Source: Baffinella frigidus
Lineage: Eukaryota; Cryptophyceae; Cryptomonadales; Baffinellaceae
Direction of reading: 5' to 3'
Length of the DNA stretch: 10,801 bases
NCBI GenBank assembly: GCA_026770585.1
Contig: MU646323.1
Location: 163,346 to 174,146 of the forward strand
Positions 1 through 6,213 of this stretch are shown here, piece after piece. The notes under the pieces are model-generated. The model did not search any database, was not told the origin of the DNA, and saw nothing but the letters and a program-made list of their open reading frames with translations. The stretch's first letter is position 1; each line of letters begins with the position of its first letter. The translations under genes and the position numbers were made by a program.

Positions 1-45
1 TTGGGGTGTAGGGGTTTTGGGGTGTAGGGGTCGGGGTTTAGAGTT
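1..45 (+). repeat. Degenerate G-rich telomere-like repeat
   Basis: The window opens in a degenerate GGGGTGTA/GGGGTTT run related to the TTTAGGG unit seen in cleaner form at 9021-9069. It may be the end of a longer array outside the window. A C homopolymer follows at about 77-86. Confidence 0.6.
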
Positions 46-104
46 CAAATTTTACGGGCGCCGGGGATTAGTGGCACCCCCCCCCCTTGGCAGCGGCCGA
101 GTTC

Positions 105-226
105 CTTTTCACCCGGATTTCCGGGCGAAAATACGTTGGAATCTATAGCAATGGACAAGAATCTAGTACATATAATTTAGATGGACTGTATCCGTGGCTG
201 CCAGCCACGGTGGCTGCTAAGTGGCT
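105..226 (+). repeat. Dispersed repeat J, copy 1
   Basis: From about 105 to 226 this matches, as an inverted copy, the sequence at 9281-9422. Both copies share the blocks GTTGGAATC, ATAGCAATG, TAGTACA, TTTAGATGG, TATCCGTG and GGTGGCTGCTAA in the same order. An open frame covers 87-431, but the repeat accounts for much of it, so I do not call it a gene. Confidence 0.6.
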
Positions 227-230
227 GCAG

Positions 231-376
231 CGAAACGTTGGAGGTCTTTCAAGGAATGCTAGGTTGTACCACGGGGGGGTACTGAAGCGGTACCTCTACT
301 GGTACACATCGGCATTTTCCGAGGATGAGGAAAGTCGAGGTGATTGGATGCTTCCAACATTTGCGTTTTCACAGTT
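231..376. repeat. Degenerate fold-back sequence with GTACC core
   Basis: CGAAACGTTGGA near 232 pairs imperfectly with TCCAACATTTGCG near 353-365. The inner part holds GTACC and GGTAC motifs at about 265, 278, 290 and 301. It looks like an old fold-back element with eroded arms. No coding function is evident. Confidence 0.35.
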
Positions 377-463
377 TTGGGGCCGAAAACTGGGAAAAGT
401 GCGGGAAACAATTTACGGATCCTGGTCCTGATACCACGCCAGATTCTTGGAAGGGGTTGCCAA

Positions 464-916
464 AAGTCAATTTCCCCTGACGGCAGTGGTTTTCAAAAGT
501 CAAAGTCCTATCCTGTAAGGTTCTAAAAGAATCAACCCCCTCCACACAGCGGGCTACGAAGGGATTTTCGGCCCATTTCGGGCCGAGTTTCCGTTACCTT
601 ATCCGTAGGAGCCCCCCTATGCCCCTACGGATTGCCTACCGTAGGGTCGTAGGTCTTATCGCTTAGGGGTTATTCAAAATCCCTTCGAAGTCCGCTGTGT
701 TGCCTGGGCTCTGGCGTGGTACGGGTTTTCACAGAAAACTGTGGGAAAGTGTGAGGTCTGGATTTCGGGAAGCATCCATTGCACTGCTACCCAGGATATT
801 TTACCGTAAGTCAACAAAGCTGATCCTCGGCAGTAAGTTGCCATTTCGTCTAGATGGACCTGCTCTGGGAGCAGGCATTTGACTTAAGGCACTGGCTTTC
901 AGGGGGAGTTGACTTA
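464..916. mobile_element. Long-TIR element with family A nested inside
   Basis: Outer arms are GTCAATTTCCCCTGA (466-480) and TCAGGGGGAGTTGAC (899-913), matching at 13 of 15 positions as inverted repeats. Pairing continues inwards through GGCAGTGG...AAGTCAAA (482-504) against TTTGACTT...CACTGGCTTT (878-898). The interior has no transposase frame and contains a complete family-A element at 544-700. A second architecture of the same kind lies at 2594-3401. I see no clear target-site duplication. Confidence 0.5.
544..700 (+). mobile_element. Family A inverted-repeat element, copy 1
   Basis: This 157-bp non-autonomous element is bounded by ACACAGCGG and CCGCTGTGT. The imperfect terminal arms extend about 26 bp through CGAAGGGATTTT. 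The core contains GCCTACCGTAGGGTCGTAGG. A second copy at 2749-2907 lies in the opposite orientation. It resembles a miniature inverted-repeat transposable element. No target duplication is obvious, so the superfamily is unassigned. Confidence 0.75.
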
Positions 917-1275
917 GGTGAAATGTTCTGGCTCAGAGTGCATTGTTCTACCTCATTACTTAGAAGCACAGTAGTTCAAAGAGACTCCTTGAACACGCGT
1001 TTCGGTTCAAGTAGAAACAAACGCACTCATCCCTGCCGCCTAACCACCCCACCCCCCCACAGAACACAATCTGCAACGCTGCTGGCTCAATCGGGACGGT
1101 GCTTCTGTGGCTCTTTTGAAATCTACGTAAGGGCTACGGAGGTGGGGTTTGCTCGGTGAGGAGGTCGCTGTTCGACCCACCCAACCAGTTCGCGCCGAAT
1201 GAGGGCTGGTGCAGCAGAGAGCTCCGGCACTCGCATTCTCAGCTCAAGCTTTAGACCCGGGCACAGAAAGGGATC
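701..1275. other. Gene-poor stretch, putative intron or flank of ankyrin gene
   Basis: Apart from the right arm of the long-TIR element, this stretch holds small hairpins such as CACAG-AAAA-CTGTG (about 729-742), CCTGCTC/GAGCAGG (859-875) and GTTCAA/TTGAAC (about 971-991). On the minus strand it lies downstream of the ankyrin exon and could be its first intron. I searched it for another ankyrin-like exon (TPLH-type motif) and found none. Confidence 0.35.
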
Positions 1276-1517
1276 TGGTCACCATCTTTCGCGTCCACTC
1301 GCGCCTGTTCCTCCCGCAGCAGCAGCGCAAGGATGTCAGGACGCCGTGCCGCCACCGCAGTATGCAGCGCCACCTCCCCCGCTTCCCCAGCTCGCGCCCC
1401 AACGGATTTCCTTGTTGCGGCGCCCGCAGCCGAGACTTCGCTCCTCCGTTGGGCTAGGAGCGACTTGACAGCCGCAATGTTCCCGGCCCGGATCGCGTCG
1501 ACCAACGCGCTCTCCAT
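1276..1517 (-). CDS. Ankyrin-repeat protein, first exon (partial)
   Basis: Ankyrin repeats are helix-turn-helix modules that bind partner proteins; here the partner and pathway are unknown. The frame starts at ATG 1517 and reads about 80 residues. Residues 1-20 (MESALVDAIRAGNIAAVKSL) match the first helix pair of a repeat. After an Ala/Gly/Arg-rich spacer, residues 49-68 (VALHTAVAARRPDILALLLR) form a second repeat, with the usual xALHxA start and LLL end, followed by VDAKDG, the normal lead-in to the next repeat. The frame then degrades before a nearby stop. A splice donor GATG^GTGACC at about 1275/1276 would leave VDAKD plus the first base of Gly, which fits a third repeat in another exon. 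I could not find that exon, so the gene may have a long intron leaving the window or may be truncated by repeats. The start lies about 250 bp from the divergent gene at 1770. Confidence 0.6.
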
Positions 1518-1769
1518 GATCTGCCGACGAACCTGCGAAGGCGGTCAGGGATCTTGCGTCGAGAGATTCAATATCGAACCCCGGATCCGGGGTTTCTAGG
1601 TTCGATTCTTTCTGTCCCAGGAGAATCGAGGGTGGAGATTAAGCCCTTTCCAGGGCAGAAGGTTCGAAAATCAACCTTCTGCCTGAGCAAATGACAAACA
1701 TCAACCACTTGGTACCGATCGGGCCCAAGTTTCGCGTCACCCTTTTTTCGCTTCCCCCTGCACGGAAGG
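1518..1769. promoter_or_regulatory. Putative shared divergent promoter region
   Basis: The gap between the ankyrin ATG (minus, 1517) and the membrane-protein ATG (plus, 1770) must hold the 5' leaders and promoters of both if both are real. It contains the perfect 18-bp palindrome AACCCCGGATCCGGGGTT (1577-1594), flanked by TCGAAC/GTTCGA, and the stem CAGAAGGTT (1656-1664) / AACCTTCTG (1673-1681). I see no clear TATA box. The hairpins could be regulatory or could be remnants of a fold-back element. Confidence 0.4.
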
Positions 1770-1853
1770 ATGGACGCGGACTGGGGCTCGTCGTCAGACG
1801 ACGAGGAGACTGCGGCGAAGAAAGTTGTGGCGAGAGCAGTCGAGACTGAAAAG
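1770..1853 (+). CDS. Exon 1 of the membrane-protein gene model
   Basis: It encodes 28 residues beginning MDADWGSSSDDEETAAKK. The exon ends GAAAAG^GTGCCT at a weak but usable GT donor. If translation ran on past it, the composition would turn to low-complexity intron-like sequence. Intron 1 is 154 bp. Confidence 0.55.
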
Positions 1854-4072
1854 GTGCCTTTGGGGAGGTGGGTTAGTTGGTGTAGCGTCAATGAGCATCT
1901 TGGGAATCGGGGGCTTGCAGCCGCTTGCTTGAGGTCCGGATCGGGAGGCAGGATGCCGATGGTGGATTCTTCTCACGCCCCGCGCTCTCTCTCCCCCGCC
2001 TTGGCAGCTGCTAAACCAGTTCCAGACAACGTGCAAGCGGGAGGATGCGCGGACCGAAAGCAAGTATGGCAGTATGGACCCTCGGGAACGGTTCGAAGCT
2101 GAACGGACTGCAGCTGTCGGAAAGGCAAGAACGCCGATGTCCCCATAGCCCACGAGCGCACGCGCAATTTTCTGCACGCATCGCGGCTTGTGCCATGGAA
2201 ACACATCCACACGTTCTGACGTGGCATGTGCTGAAGCGCAGCACCCTGCGGTCGTTGTCAGGGTCGCGCCCTCACCCTACCGCACGCCACGCGCAGGCAA
2301 TGTGGAAGGAACGACTGGAGCGGGCGGGGAAAGAGAAGCTGGAGGATGCCGACATCCAGCGCACCTACAAGGGCTACATCGCGGTAGGCCTAGCCAAGGG
2401 GGTCTAAACAGTTACCTATGGCCTAGCTCTGTCCACCAGCCCTCATGGTGGGAGAAAATCGTCTTTTCGAGTCCCTTGATTTGTACCAGAGGTCGTCGGA
2501 ATCCGACGGGCTTCAGTACAAATCAAGGGGATTGAAACAATCGATTTGCTCCAACTCTGAGGGCTGGTGGGTCTCAGTCTATTTGGGCTCACCAATTTGG
2601 GCAGCCCAGGCTCTTTTCCGCTCCAAAGTTGACGGGTGTGTACCGCAAACCCAGCATGTCAACTTGAGAATAGCCAGCCAACCCGAGTGAGGCAGCGCTA
2701 TTGAGTGCCTCTGCGACGTCCCCAGGCTCATTTTCAGTCGCGACTGCCACACAGCGGCCTTTGAAGGGGTTTCGTGAATAACCCCAAAGCGACAAGACCC
2801 AGGACCCTACGGTAGGCAACCCGTAGGGACATAGGGTGGTTCCTACGGATAAGGTCACGGAAACTCGGCCCGAAATGGGCGGAAAATCCCTTCGTAGCCC
2901 GCTGTGTGGCCACTAGGCCTTGGAGGTGGCTCAAATAGTGCTCTGGGACATAAATTCCAAAAGTCGATTGTGTACCGAAAATGGGTCTAAGTTGACACAG
3001 ACCCCCAAGATCGGGAGTTCTGGCAAGGTGAATCGAAAATGTTCCAGAGCACTATTTGAGCCACCTCCCAAGGGCTAGTGAGAGGTTCAGACTTAGTCCC
3101 AGCACCAAATAGAATTAATCTCAAGAATGTCCTTCTAAACGAAGATTTGTACCAAAACTTTTGGGGGTTTAAAAAATTCGTACTTTTAGGACTTTAAAAT
3201 ATCTGGAATTGTACCATGAATCGTTGAGAAGGACAGTTCCGAGATTAATTATATTGTGGATCGCGATGAGCCTGTGAGGTGGATCGCCGACTCCTAGCTC
3301 TGCCTCACTCGGGTTGACTGCAGACTATTCTTAAGTTGACAATCTGGGTCTGTGGTGACCTGTCGACTTTTCAGCGGAAGAGAGCCTGGTCTCACCAAAT
3401 TCGTGATACAGAATCAGCTAGATCTTTCTCTGCATTTTCCTCTGCACGCCTCGATTAGGCGACCCCCCTGCACTGCATATCAAAAAAGCCGAGTGCAGAG
3501 TCGCCGCGAAAATGCAACCTTGGTAAAATTTGATAATTTTGTACCAGAACCGTCACCGTAAGCCATCTTTTAAATATCTATGCCTTCATTTTCTCTGCGC
3601 ACACCGCTCTCATGTGCAGCCCCTCGCTGTGTGGGGTCATTCTGGCGCTCGTGCTACCCTTCTCGCTGTTCGGACTCGGAAACACGCCAAACGTCAGCAA
3701 TCGCAGCCATTCCTGGACGCAACAATGTTTCATTCCTACCAGGAAAAATATTTCAAAGGAGGGCGCCTCAACCGTCAATTCTGATCTGTGATCTGGCGCG
3801 GCTCGCAGTGTGGGGTGGTCTTGGCGCTCGTGCTAGTCTACGCGCTGTTCGGACTGTACAGGCAGTTCACGGGGATTCTCTCGGGGGGGGGCAGCGCTCC
3901 GGGAGACGCCCAGGTGAGAGAGATGGTTTGGGGTTGAGGGTGCAGGGTGCAGGGTTTCGAGGTAAACGCCCATTATGACAACGTTCTTTCTCTACTTCAC
4001 TGCCAGGGCGGAGATTTTGTAAAAGTCAATTCACCCACGAATGTGTCAACATTAGAAACGAGGTACACATAA
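1770..4072 (+). CDS. Small single-pass membrane protein, five-exon model
   Basis: Unrecognised family. The model joins 1770-1853, 2008-2124, 2297-2383, 3809-3913 and tentatively 4007-4072; every junction is phase 0. Predicted length is 152 residues with exon 5, or about 138 if exon 4 reads through to the TGA at about 3935. Residues 1-28 are acidic at the start (SSSDDEE). Residues 29-96 are rich in Lys, Arg and Glu and look helical. Residues 98-113 (GVVLALVLVYALFGLY) form one membrane helix followed by RQF and a Gly-rich tail. This layout fits a tail-anchored or type II-like protein with a cytosolic N-terminus, but no catalytic motif is visible. The start has A at -3 and G at +4. Intron 3 is about 1.4 kb and filled with fold-back elements. 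Linking exon 4 to exons 1-3 is inference from phase, strand and order; transcripts are needed. Confidence 0.45.
2008..2124 (+). CDS. Exon 2 of the membrane-protein gene model
   Basis: The acceptor is a pyrimidine-rich tract ending CCTTGGCAG. The exon encodes 39 residues beginning LLNQFQTTCKREDARTESKY and continuing DPRERFEAERTAAVGK, a charged, probably helical segment. The donor is AAG^GCAAGA, the standard form of a GC donor, so intron 2 (172 bp) would be a GC-AG intron. Confidence 0.55.
2297..2383 (+). CDS. Exon 3 of the membrane-protein gene model
   Basis: The acceptor is CACGCGCAG. The exon encodes 29 residues, AMWKERLERAGKEKLEDAD then IQRTYKGYIA, a strongly amphipathic, Lys/Glu-rich helix. 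The donor is GCG^GTAGGC at 2384. The frame stays open only to the TAA near 2405. Confidence 0.55.
2424..2581. mobile_element. Fold-back element K in intron 3
   Basis: Arms CCACCAGCCCTCA (2433-2445) and TGAGGGCTGGTGG (2558-2570) are perfect inverted repeats. Inner perfect arms CCCTTGATTTGTAC (2473-2486) / GTACAAATCAAGGG (2516-2529) and CGTCGGA (2494-2500) / TCCGACG (2502-2508) make almost the whole element one hairpin. TA dinucleotides at 2424-2425 and 2580-2581 fit a Tc1/mariner-type TA target. The left edge TAGCTCTGTCC is shared with element I at 6264-6416. Confidence 0.7.
2749..2907 (-). mobile_element. Family A inverted-repeat element, copy 2
   Basis: This 159-bp copy is inverted relative to the one at 544-700 and has the same ends (ACACAGCGG / CCGCTGTGT) and core (GACC...CCTACGGTAGGC). 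The symmetry extends outward to GCCACACAGCGG at both ends. It sits inside element E and directly beside element D. Confidence 0.75.
2911..3080. mobile_element. Fold-back element D (CACTAG termini)
   Basis: Near-perfect arms of about 40 bp at 2911-2949 and 3041-3080 carry GGAGGTGGCTCAAATAGTGC and its complement, ending CACTAG/CTAGTG. The loop holds GTACCGAAAA and the small stem GGGTCT/AGACCC. The CACTA-like terminus recalls the CACTA (EnSpm) superfamily, but no 3-bp duplication is visible, so assignment is open. Confidence 0.75.
3110..3253. mobile_element. Fold-back element F (TA-flanked, AATTAATCTC arms)
   Basis: AATTAATCTC...TGTCCTTCT at the left pairs with AGAAGGACA...GAGATTAATT at the right, about 20 of 24 matching. 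TA lies at both outer edges (3110-3111 and 3252-3253), as for Tc1/mariner-type (Stowaway-like) elements. The interior is AT-rich with TTTGTACC and TTGTACC. Confidence 0.65.
3431..3522. repeat. Imperfect palindrome in intron 3
   Basis: TGCATTTTC...GCGAC...CTGCACT pairs with AGTGCAG...GTCGC...GAAAATGCA around a short centre. It resembles a small fold-back element. No edges or target duplication can be fixed. Confidence 0.45.
3617..3682 (+). pseudogene. Degenerate upstream copy of exon 4
   Basis: About 60 bp here match 3796-3859 at roughly four in five positions, offset by 179 bp. In the matching frame it reads CGVILALVLPFSLFGL against CGVVLALVLVYALFGL in exon 4. The acceptor CAG of exon 4 is CTG here, so this copy could not be spliced in the same way. 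An ATG-led frame of 59 codons (3612-3791) covers it, but I see no reason to call it a separate gene. Confidence 0.55.
3809..3913 (+). CDS. Exon 4: membrane helix exon
   Basis: The acceptor is GGCTCGCAG and the donor is GCCCAG^GTGAGAG, close to consensus. The 35 residues begin CGVVLALVLVYALFGLYRQF and end with a Gly/Ser/Pro-rich stretch, SGGGSAPGDAQ. Sixteen hydrophobic residues followed by Tyr-Arg make a single membrane span likely. The downstream intron opens with degenerate telomere-like GGGTTGAGGGTGCAGGG. Confidence 0.55.
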
Positions 4073-4137
4073 TGTGTACTGCTTTACTACACATTTGCAG
4101 GTGAGTTGACATAAACAAAAACTCCGGCCTGGCAGTG
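3998..4137. mobile_element. Element H: 140-bp inverted-repeat element with TACTT duplication
   Basis: Arms of about 49 bp begin CACTGCCAGG and pair with CCTGGCAGTG at 4128-4137; they continue through GGAGATTTTG, GTCAATTCACC and GAATGTGT. The centre is the palindrome GTACACATAATGTGTAC. It is flanked by TACTT at 3993-3997 and 4138-4142, a clean 5-bp target duplication. CACTG ends recall CACTA/EnSpm, while a 5-bp duplication with CAC ends is typical of Transib. No transposase is present to decide. Confidence 0.85.
4007..4072 (+). CDS. Possible exon 5 derived from element H
   Basis: A strong acceptor (TTCTTTCTCTACTTCACTGC then CAG) ends at 4006, and the phase-0 continuation reads GGDFVKVNSPTNVSTLETRY T-stop. 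Both the final AG and the whole exon lie in the left half of element H, so this would be an exonised transposable element. The alternative is that exon 4 reads through its donor and stops about 20 bp further on, with H simply intergenic. Confidence 0.25.
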   Translation, partial: GGDFVKVNSPTNVSTLETRYT

Positions 4138-4166
4138 TACTTCGGCTTTCGCCAGTAACGTGACCG

Positions 4167-4194
4167 ATCTTGCTCGGAGTTCCGGGCAAGATTG
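4167..4194. repeat. Short hairpin
   Basis: ATCTTGC and GCAAGAT pair around an 11-14 base loop, between element H and family C copy 1. Confidence 0.35.
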
Positions 4195-4248
4195 CCTTCG
4201 GTAATTTTTAAGTGGGTTAATAGAAGAGGAGAATTTGTTGAACTTTGT

Positions 4249-4340
4249 ACCAACACGGCCGCCATGTATGCCCCCCCCACAGAGGCTATGTCTGAGCAGG
4301 GGCGCCGAGAGAGGTCACGTGCACTCTACACGTCTTTACT
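4249..4340 (+). repeat. Dispersed repeat C, copy 1
   Basis: Marker blocks are ACCAACACGGCCGCCATG, TATGCCCCCCCCACAGAGGC, TATGTCTGAGCAGGGGCGCC and GTCACGTGCACTCTACACG. Related copies lie at 5467-5550 and 5890-5951 (minus) and, interrupted by family B, at 7944-8450 (plus). The repeat contains an E-box-like CACGTG. No terminal inverted repeats are obvious, so its type is unknown. Confidence 0.7.
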
Positions 4341-4353
4341 GAGGACTTTCTCT

Positions 4354-4650
4354 AAAACCCCAAACCCCAAACCCTAAACACTAAACAGTAAACCCTAAAA
4401 CCTAAACCTTAAACCCTAAATCCCAAACCCTAAACCCTAAACCCTAAACCCTAAACCCTACACCCTAAACCCTAAACCCTAAACCCTAAACCCTAAACCC
4501 CAAACCCTAAACCTAAACCCTAAACCCTAAACCCTAAACCCTAAACCCCAAACCCTAAACTCTAAACTCTAAACCCTAAACCCTAAACCCTAAGCCCTAA
4601 GCCCCAAACCCCAAACCCCAAACACTAAACACTAAACACTCAACACGAAA
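4354..4650 (+). repeat. C-rich telomere-like array (CCCTAAA)n
   Basis: About 290 bp of CCCTAAA units with variants CCCCAAA, CACTAAA, CCCTAAG and CTCTAAA. Non-telomeric sequence flanks both sides, so it is interstitial. The C-rich strand reads 5' to 3' on plus, opposite to the array at 8794-9070. Confidence 0.9.
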
Positions 4651-5466
4651 CCCGCAGGCATGGAATGCGACGGGGAAGGTGTGGATGGCAGGGACAACGA
4701 AGGGGCCCCATGTCTGCCCCCCGCCTTGCCATCCCAAACCTCCTCCAGTTTCCACCCTGTCTCCTAGTAACGGAGGGTCCACACGAGAACGCTAGAGGTG
4801 CCTATTTTAAACCAATGTGTTTTTAAAGGTGCGCATTTGTGTAGTGACTTTCGTTGATTGGTCACGTAACTCTGCATACATTGCACAGTCACGAGGTTGG
4901 AACACACTATCCGGGTACAAATATTCACAACCCCACATGTAAATAGGATCCTCCAGCATTCTCGAGTGGGTCCCCTTTGCTTTGAGACGTCTCACTCTCG
5001 GATATTGTTTCGGCGGCTCTTGCAAGAGGAATCGGTTGTTAGCACTGTGTTGGCTACGGTACGCCCTGGGGCTTCATCCGTGGACATGTTTAATTTAAAA
5101 GAAAATGGCCTATCCACCCTGATCCTGGCCCTAATTAAATTTACTTAGGGCCCTAACAAACCTTCGTCCAACTCCTATCAACAAATAGGGATCTATTTTC
5201 TTTCAAATTAGTCCCCGGATTAGGCTCCTGAGACCGCGTCTCTTGTAGAAGTCATAGGGCCTTCTGGAGTGCAGTACCGTAGCTTAACTACCCTGCAATC
5301 AAGGATTTTGCTAATGCACCTTTCTGCATCCCTCCTCGCTTCAACAAGCTTCATCCCCAGTCCACCACGTTTTGACTTCCTGCAACTTTGTTTTAAAGAG
5401 AGGGCGTCGTTCCGAACCATCCAACCCCCTCCCCTCCCGATAGTTTACCGGTGGCTTCGTACACAA
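4651..5466. other. Stretch without a supported gene
   Basis: A 35-codon ATG frame at about 4660-4767 is too short to support. The region is AT-richer around 5090-5215, with small inverted repeats such as GAGACGTCTC and TTTAATTT/AATTAAAT flanking GGCC motifs. Open frames on both strands at 5220-5472 have no recognisable domain. Parts could be intron or old elements. Confidence 0.4.
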
Positions 5467-5550
5467 CGTTAGAGTGTACACGACCTCTTGCGGCGCCCCT
5501 GCTCAGACACAGCCTCGGCGGGGGTGCATACATGGCGGCCCTTTTGGTAA
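5467..5550 (-). repeat. Dispersed repeat C, copy 2
   Basis: Inverted relative to copy 1: AGAGTGTACACGACCTC, GGCGCCCCTGCTCAGACACA, GGCGGGGGTGCATACATGG and CGGCCCTTTTGGT. An open minus-strand frame (5393-5908) runs across it and across the 36-bp repeats, but repeats account for it. Confidence 0.7.
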
Positions 5551-5577
5551 TAACCAAGATCTCTCTTTTCCCCTGCG

Positions 5578-5612
5578 ATCCATAATAAACGCACTTTTCT
5601 CTCTCTCCCGGT
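5578..5612 (-). repeat. Isolated unit of the 36-bp repeat
   Basis: GATCCATAATAAACGCACTT then TTCTCTCTCTCCCGG matches the tandem units at 5736-5878, separated from them by about 120 bp. Confidence 0.55.
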
Positions 5613-5735
5613 TTGGCGTTCGTCGAATCAAAAGAGTTGATGGGCATACGAGATCTCATTGCGTTCCTAACCCCCGAAGACTCTCCCATCCGGCATAGCA
5701 ACACGACGGGAATACACGGTGGCCATGTTGGTTTC

Positions 5736-5878
5736 GATCCGTAATAAACACACTTTCCTCTCTCGGGAATTGATCCGAAAGAAACGCACTTTTCAATCCC
5801 AGGAATTGATCGAGACAACCGCTCTTTTCTCCCTCTAGAACTGATCCGAAATAATCGCGCGATTCTCCCTCCTGCGAC
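5736..5878 (-). repeat. Four-unit 36-bp tandem repeat
   Basis: Units at 5736-5771, 5772-5807, 5808-5842 and 5843-5878 each start GATCSRNAANAA and pass through a CTTTTC-like block to a GGAATT-like end. One unit is 35 bp. On the minus strand the units keep a frame, giving repeats like SIPERGKCVYYGS, but the 35-bp unit breaks the register, so I do not call a repeat protein. Confidence 0.75.
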
Positions 5879-5889
5879 AGAACAACACG

Positions 5890-5951
5890 GCGTGTAGAGT
5901 GCACGCAACCTTTCTCCGCGCCCCTACTCAGACACAGCATAGGCGGGGGTG
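5890..5951 (-). repeat. Dispersed repeat C, copy 3, split
   Basis: GTGTAGAGTGCACGCAACCT through GCGGGGGTG matches copy 2. Its expected continuation (ATGGCGGCCGTGTTGGT) appears only at 6104-6120, after 152 bp of unrelated sequence. The 27-bp block TCTCCCTCCTGCGACAGAAC (5863 on) occurs again from 6139. Confidence 0.6.
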
Positions 5952-6010
5952 TCTGCTCAGAGTATTGGAGGGACATCTCTCTCGCTCTCTCGCTCGCACT
6001 CTTTCCACAG

Positions 6011-6103
6011 CTGACACTTGACAGTGACCAGTTCCAGACCAGCTCGACGCTGAAGGAGCTTTGGAAAGAGGAGAAGCTTTCAACGTTTTCCAAAAGTGTA
6101 TCA
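6011..6103 (+). pseudogene. Captured exon-like fragment inside repeat C
   Basis: A pyrimidine-rich run (about 5975-6007) ends in TTTCCACAG at 6010. The following frame reads LTLDSDQFQTSSTLKELWKE and then EKLSTFSK, a composition typical of real coding sequence and unlike the surrounding repeats. A possible donor AAAA^GTGTATC lies near 6096. It is bounded by the two halves of repeat C copy 3. I do not recognise the family. It may be a gene fragment picked up by a repeat, or an exon of a gene otherwise lost here. Confidence 0.4.
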
Positions 6104-6120
6104 ATGGCGGCCGTGTTGGT
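6104..6120 (-). repeat. Edge fragment of repeat C copy 3
   Basis: ATGGCGGCCGTGTTGGT is the exact complement of the left edge of copy 1. Confidence 0.6.
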
Positions 6121-6213
6121 ACTCATCACTGTCTCCTTTCTCCCTCCTGCGGCAGAACAACACACGGCTGGGGGACGTGCACCTCCCCCCAGTGTGGCTC
6201 TTCTGCGTCGCGG

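Larger units (their letters stand above)
2594..3401. mobile_element. Long-TIR element E containing three nested elements
   Basis: Arms of about 105 bp pair across 2594-2696 and 3300-3401. Paired blocks include AATTTGG, CCAGGCTCTTTTCCGCT, GTCAACTTGAGAATAG and CAACCCGAGTGAGGCA on the left, with their near-exact complements on the right. Weaker pairing continues inward through GAGCCTG (about 3268) opposite CAGGCTC (about 2723). Inside lie family A copy 2, element D and element F in succession. There is no transposase frame. No target duplication is obvious at the edges. Confidence 0.7.

Noticed and set aside
87-431. 114-codon plus-strand open frame
   Set aside because: Its first half is repeat J, which recurs inverted at 9281-9422, and the rest is fold-back sequence; no domain or splice context.
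1568-1891. Minus-strand open frame across the divergent promoter
   Set aside because: It is antisense to the better-supported exon 1 and has no recognisable domain.
3580-3978. 132-codon plus-strand open frame
   Set aside because: It runs in a different frame over the exon 4 duplication; the hydrophobic frame with consensus splice sites is preferred.
5736-5878. CRISPR-like spacing of 36-bp units
   Set aside because: Units are contiguous without spacers, diverge from each other, and the setting is eukaryotic.
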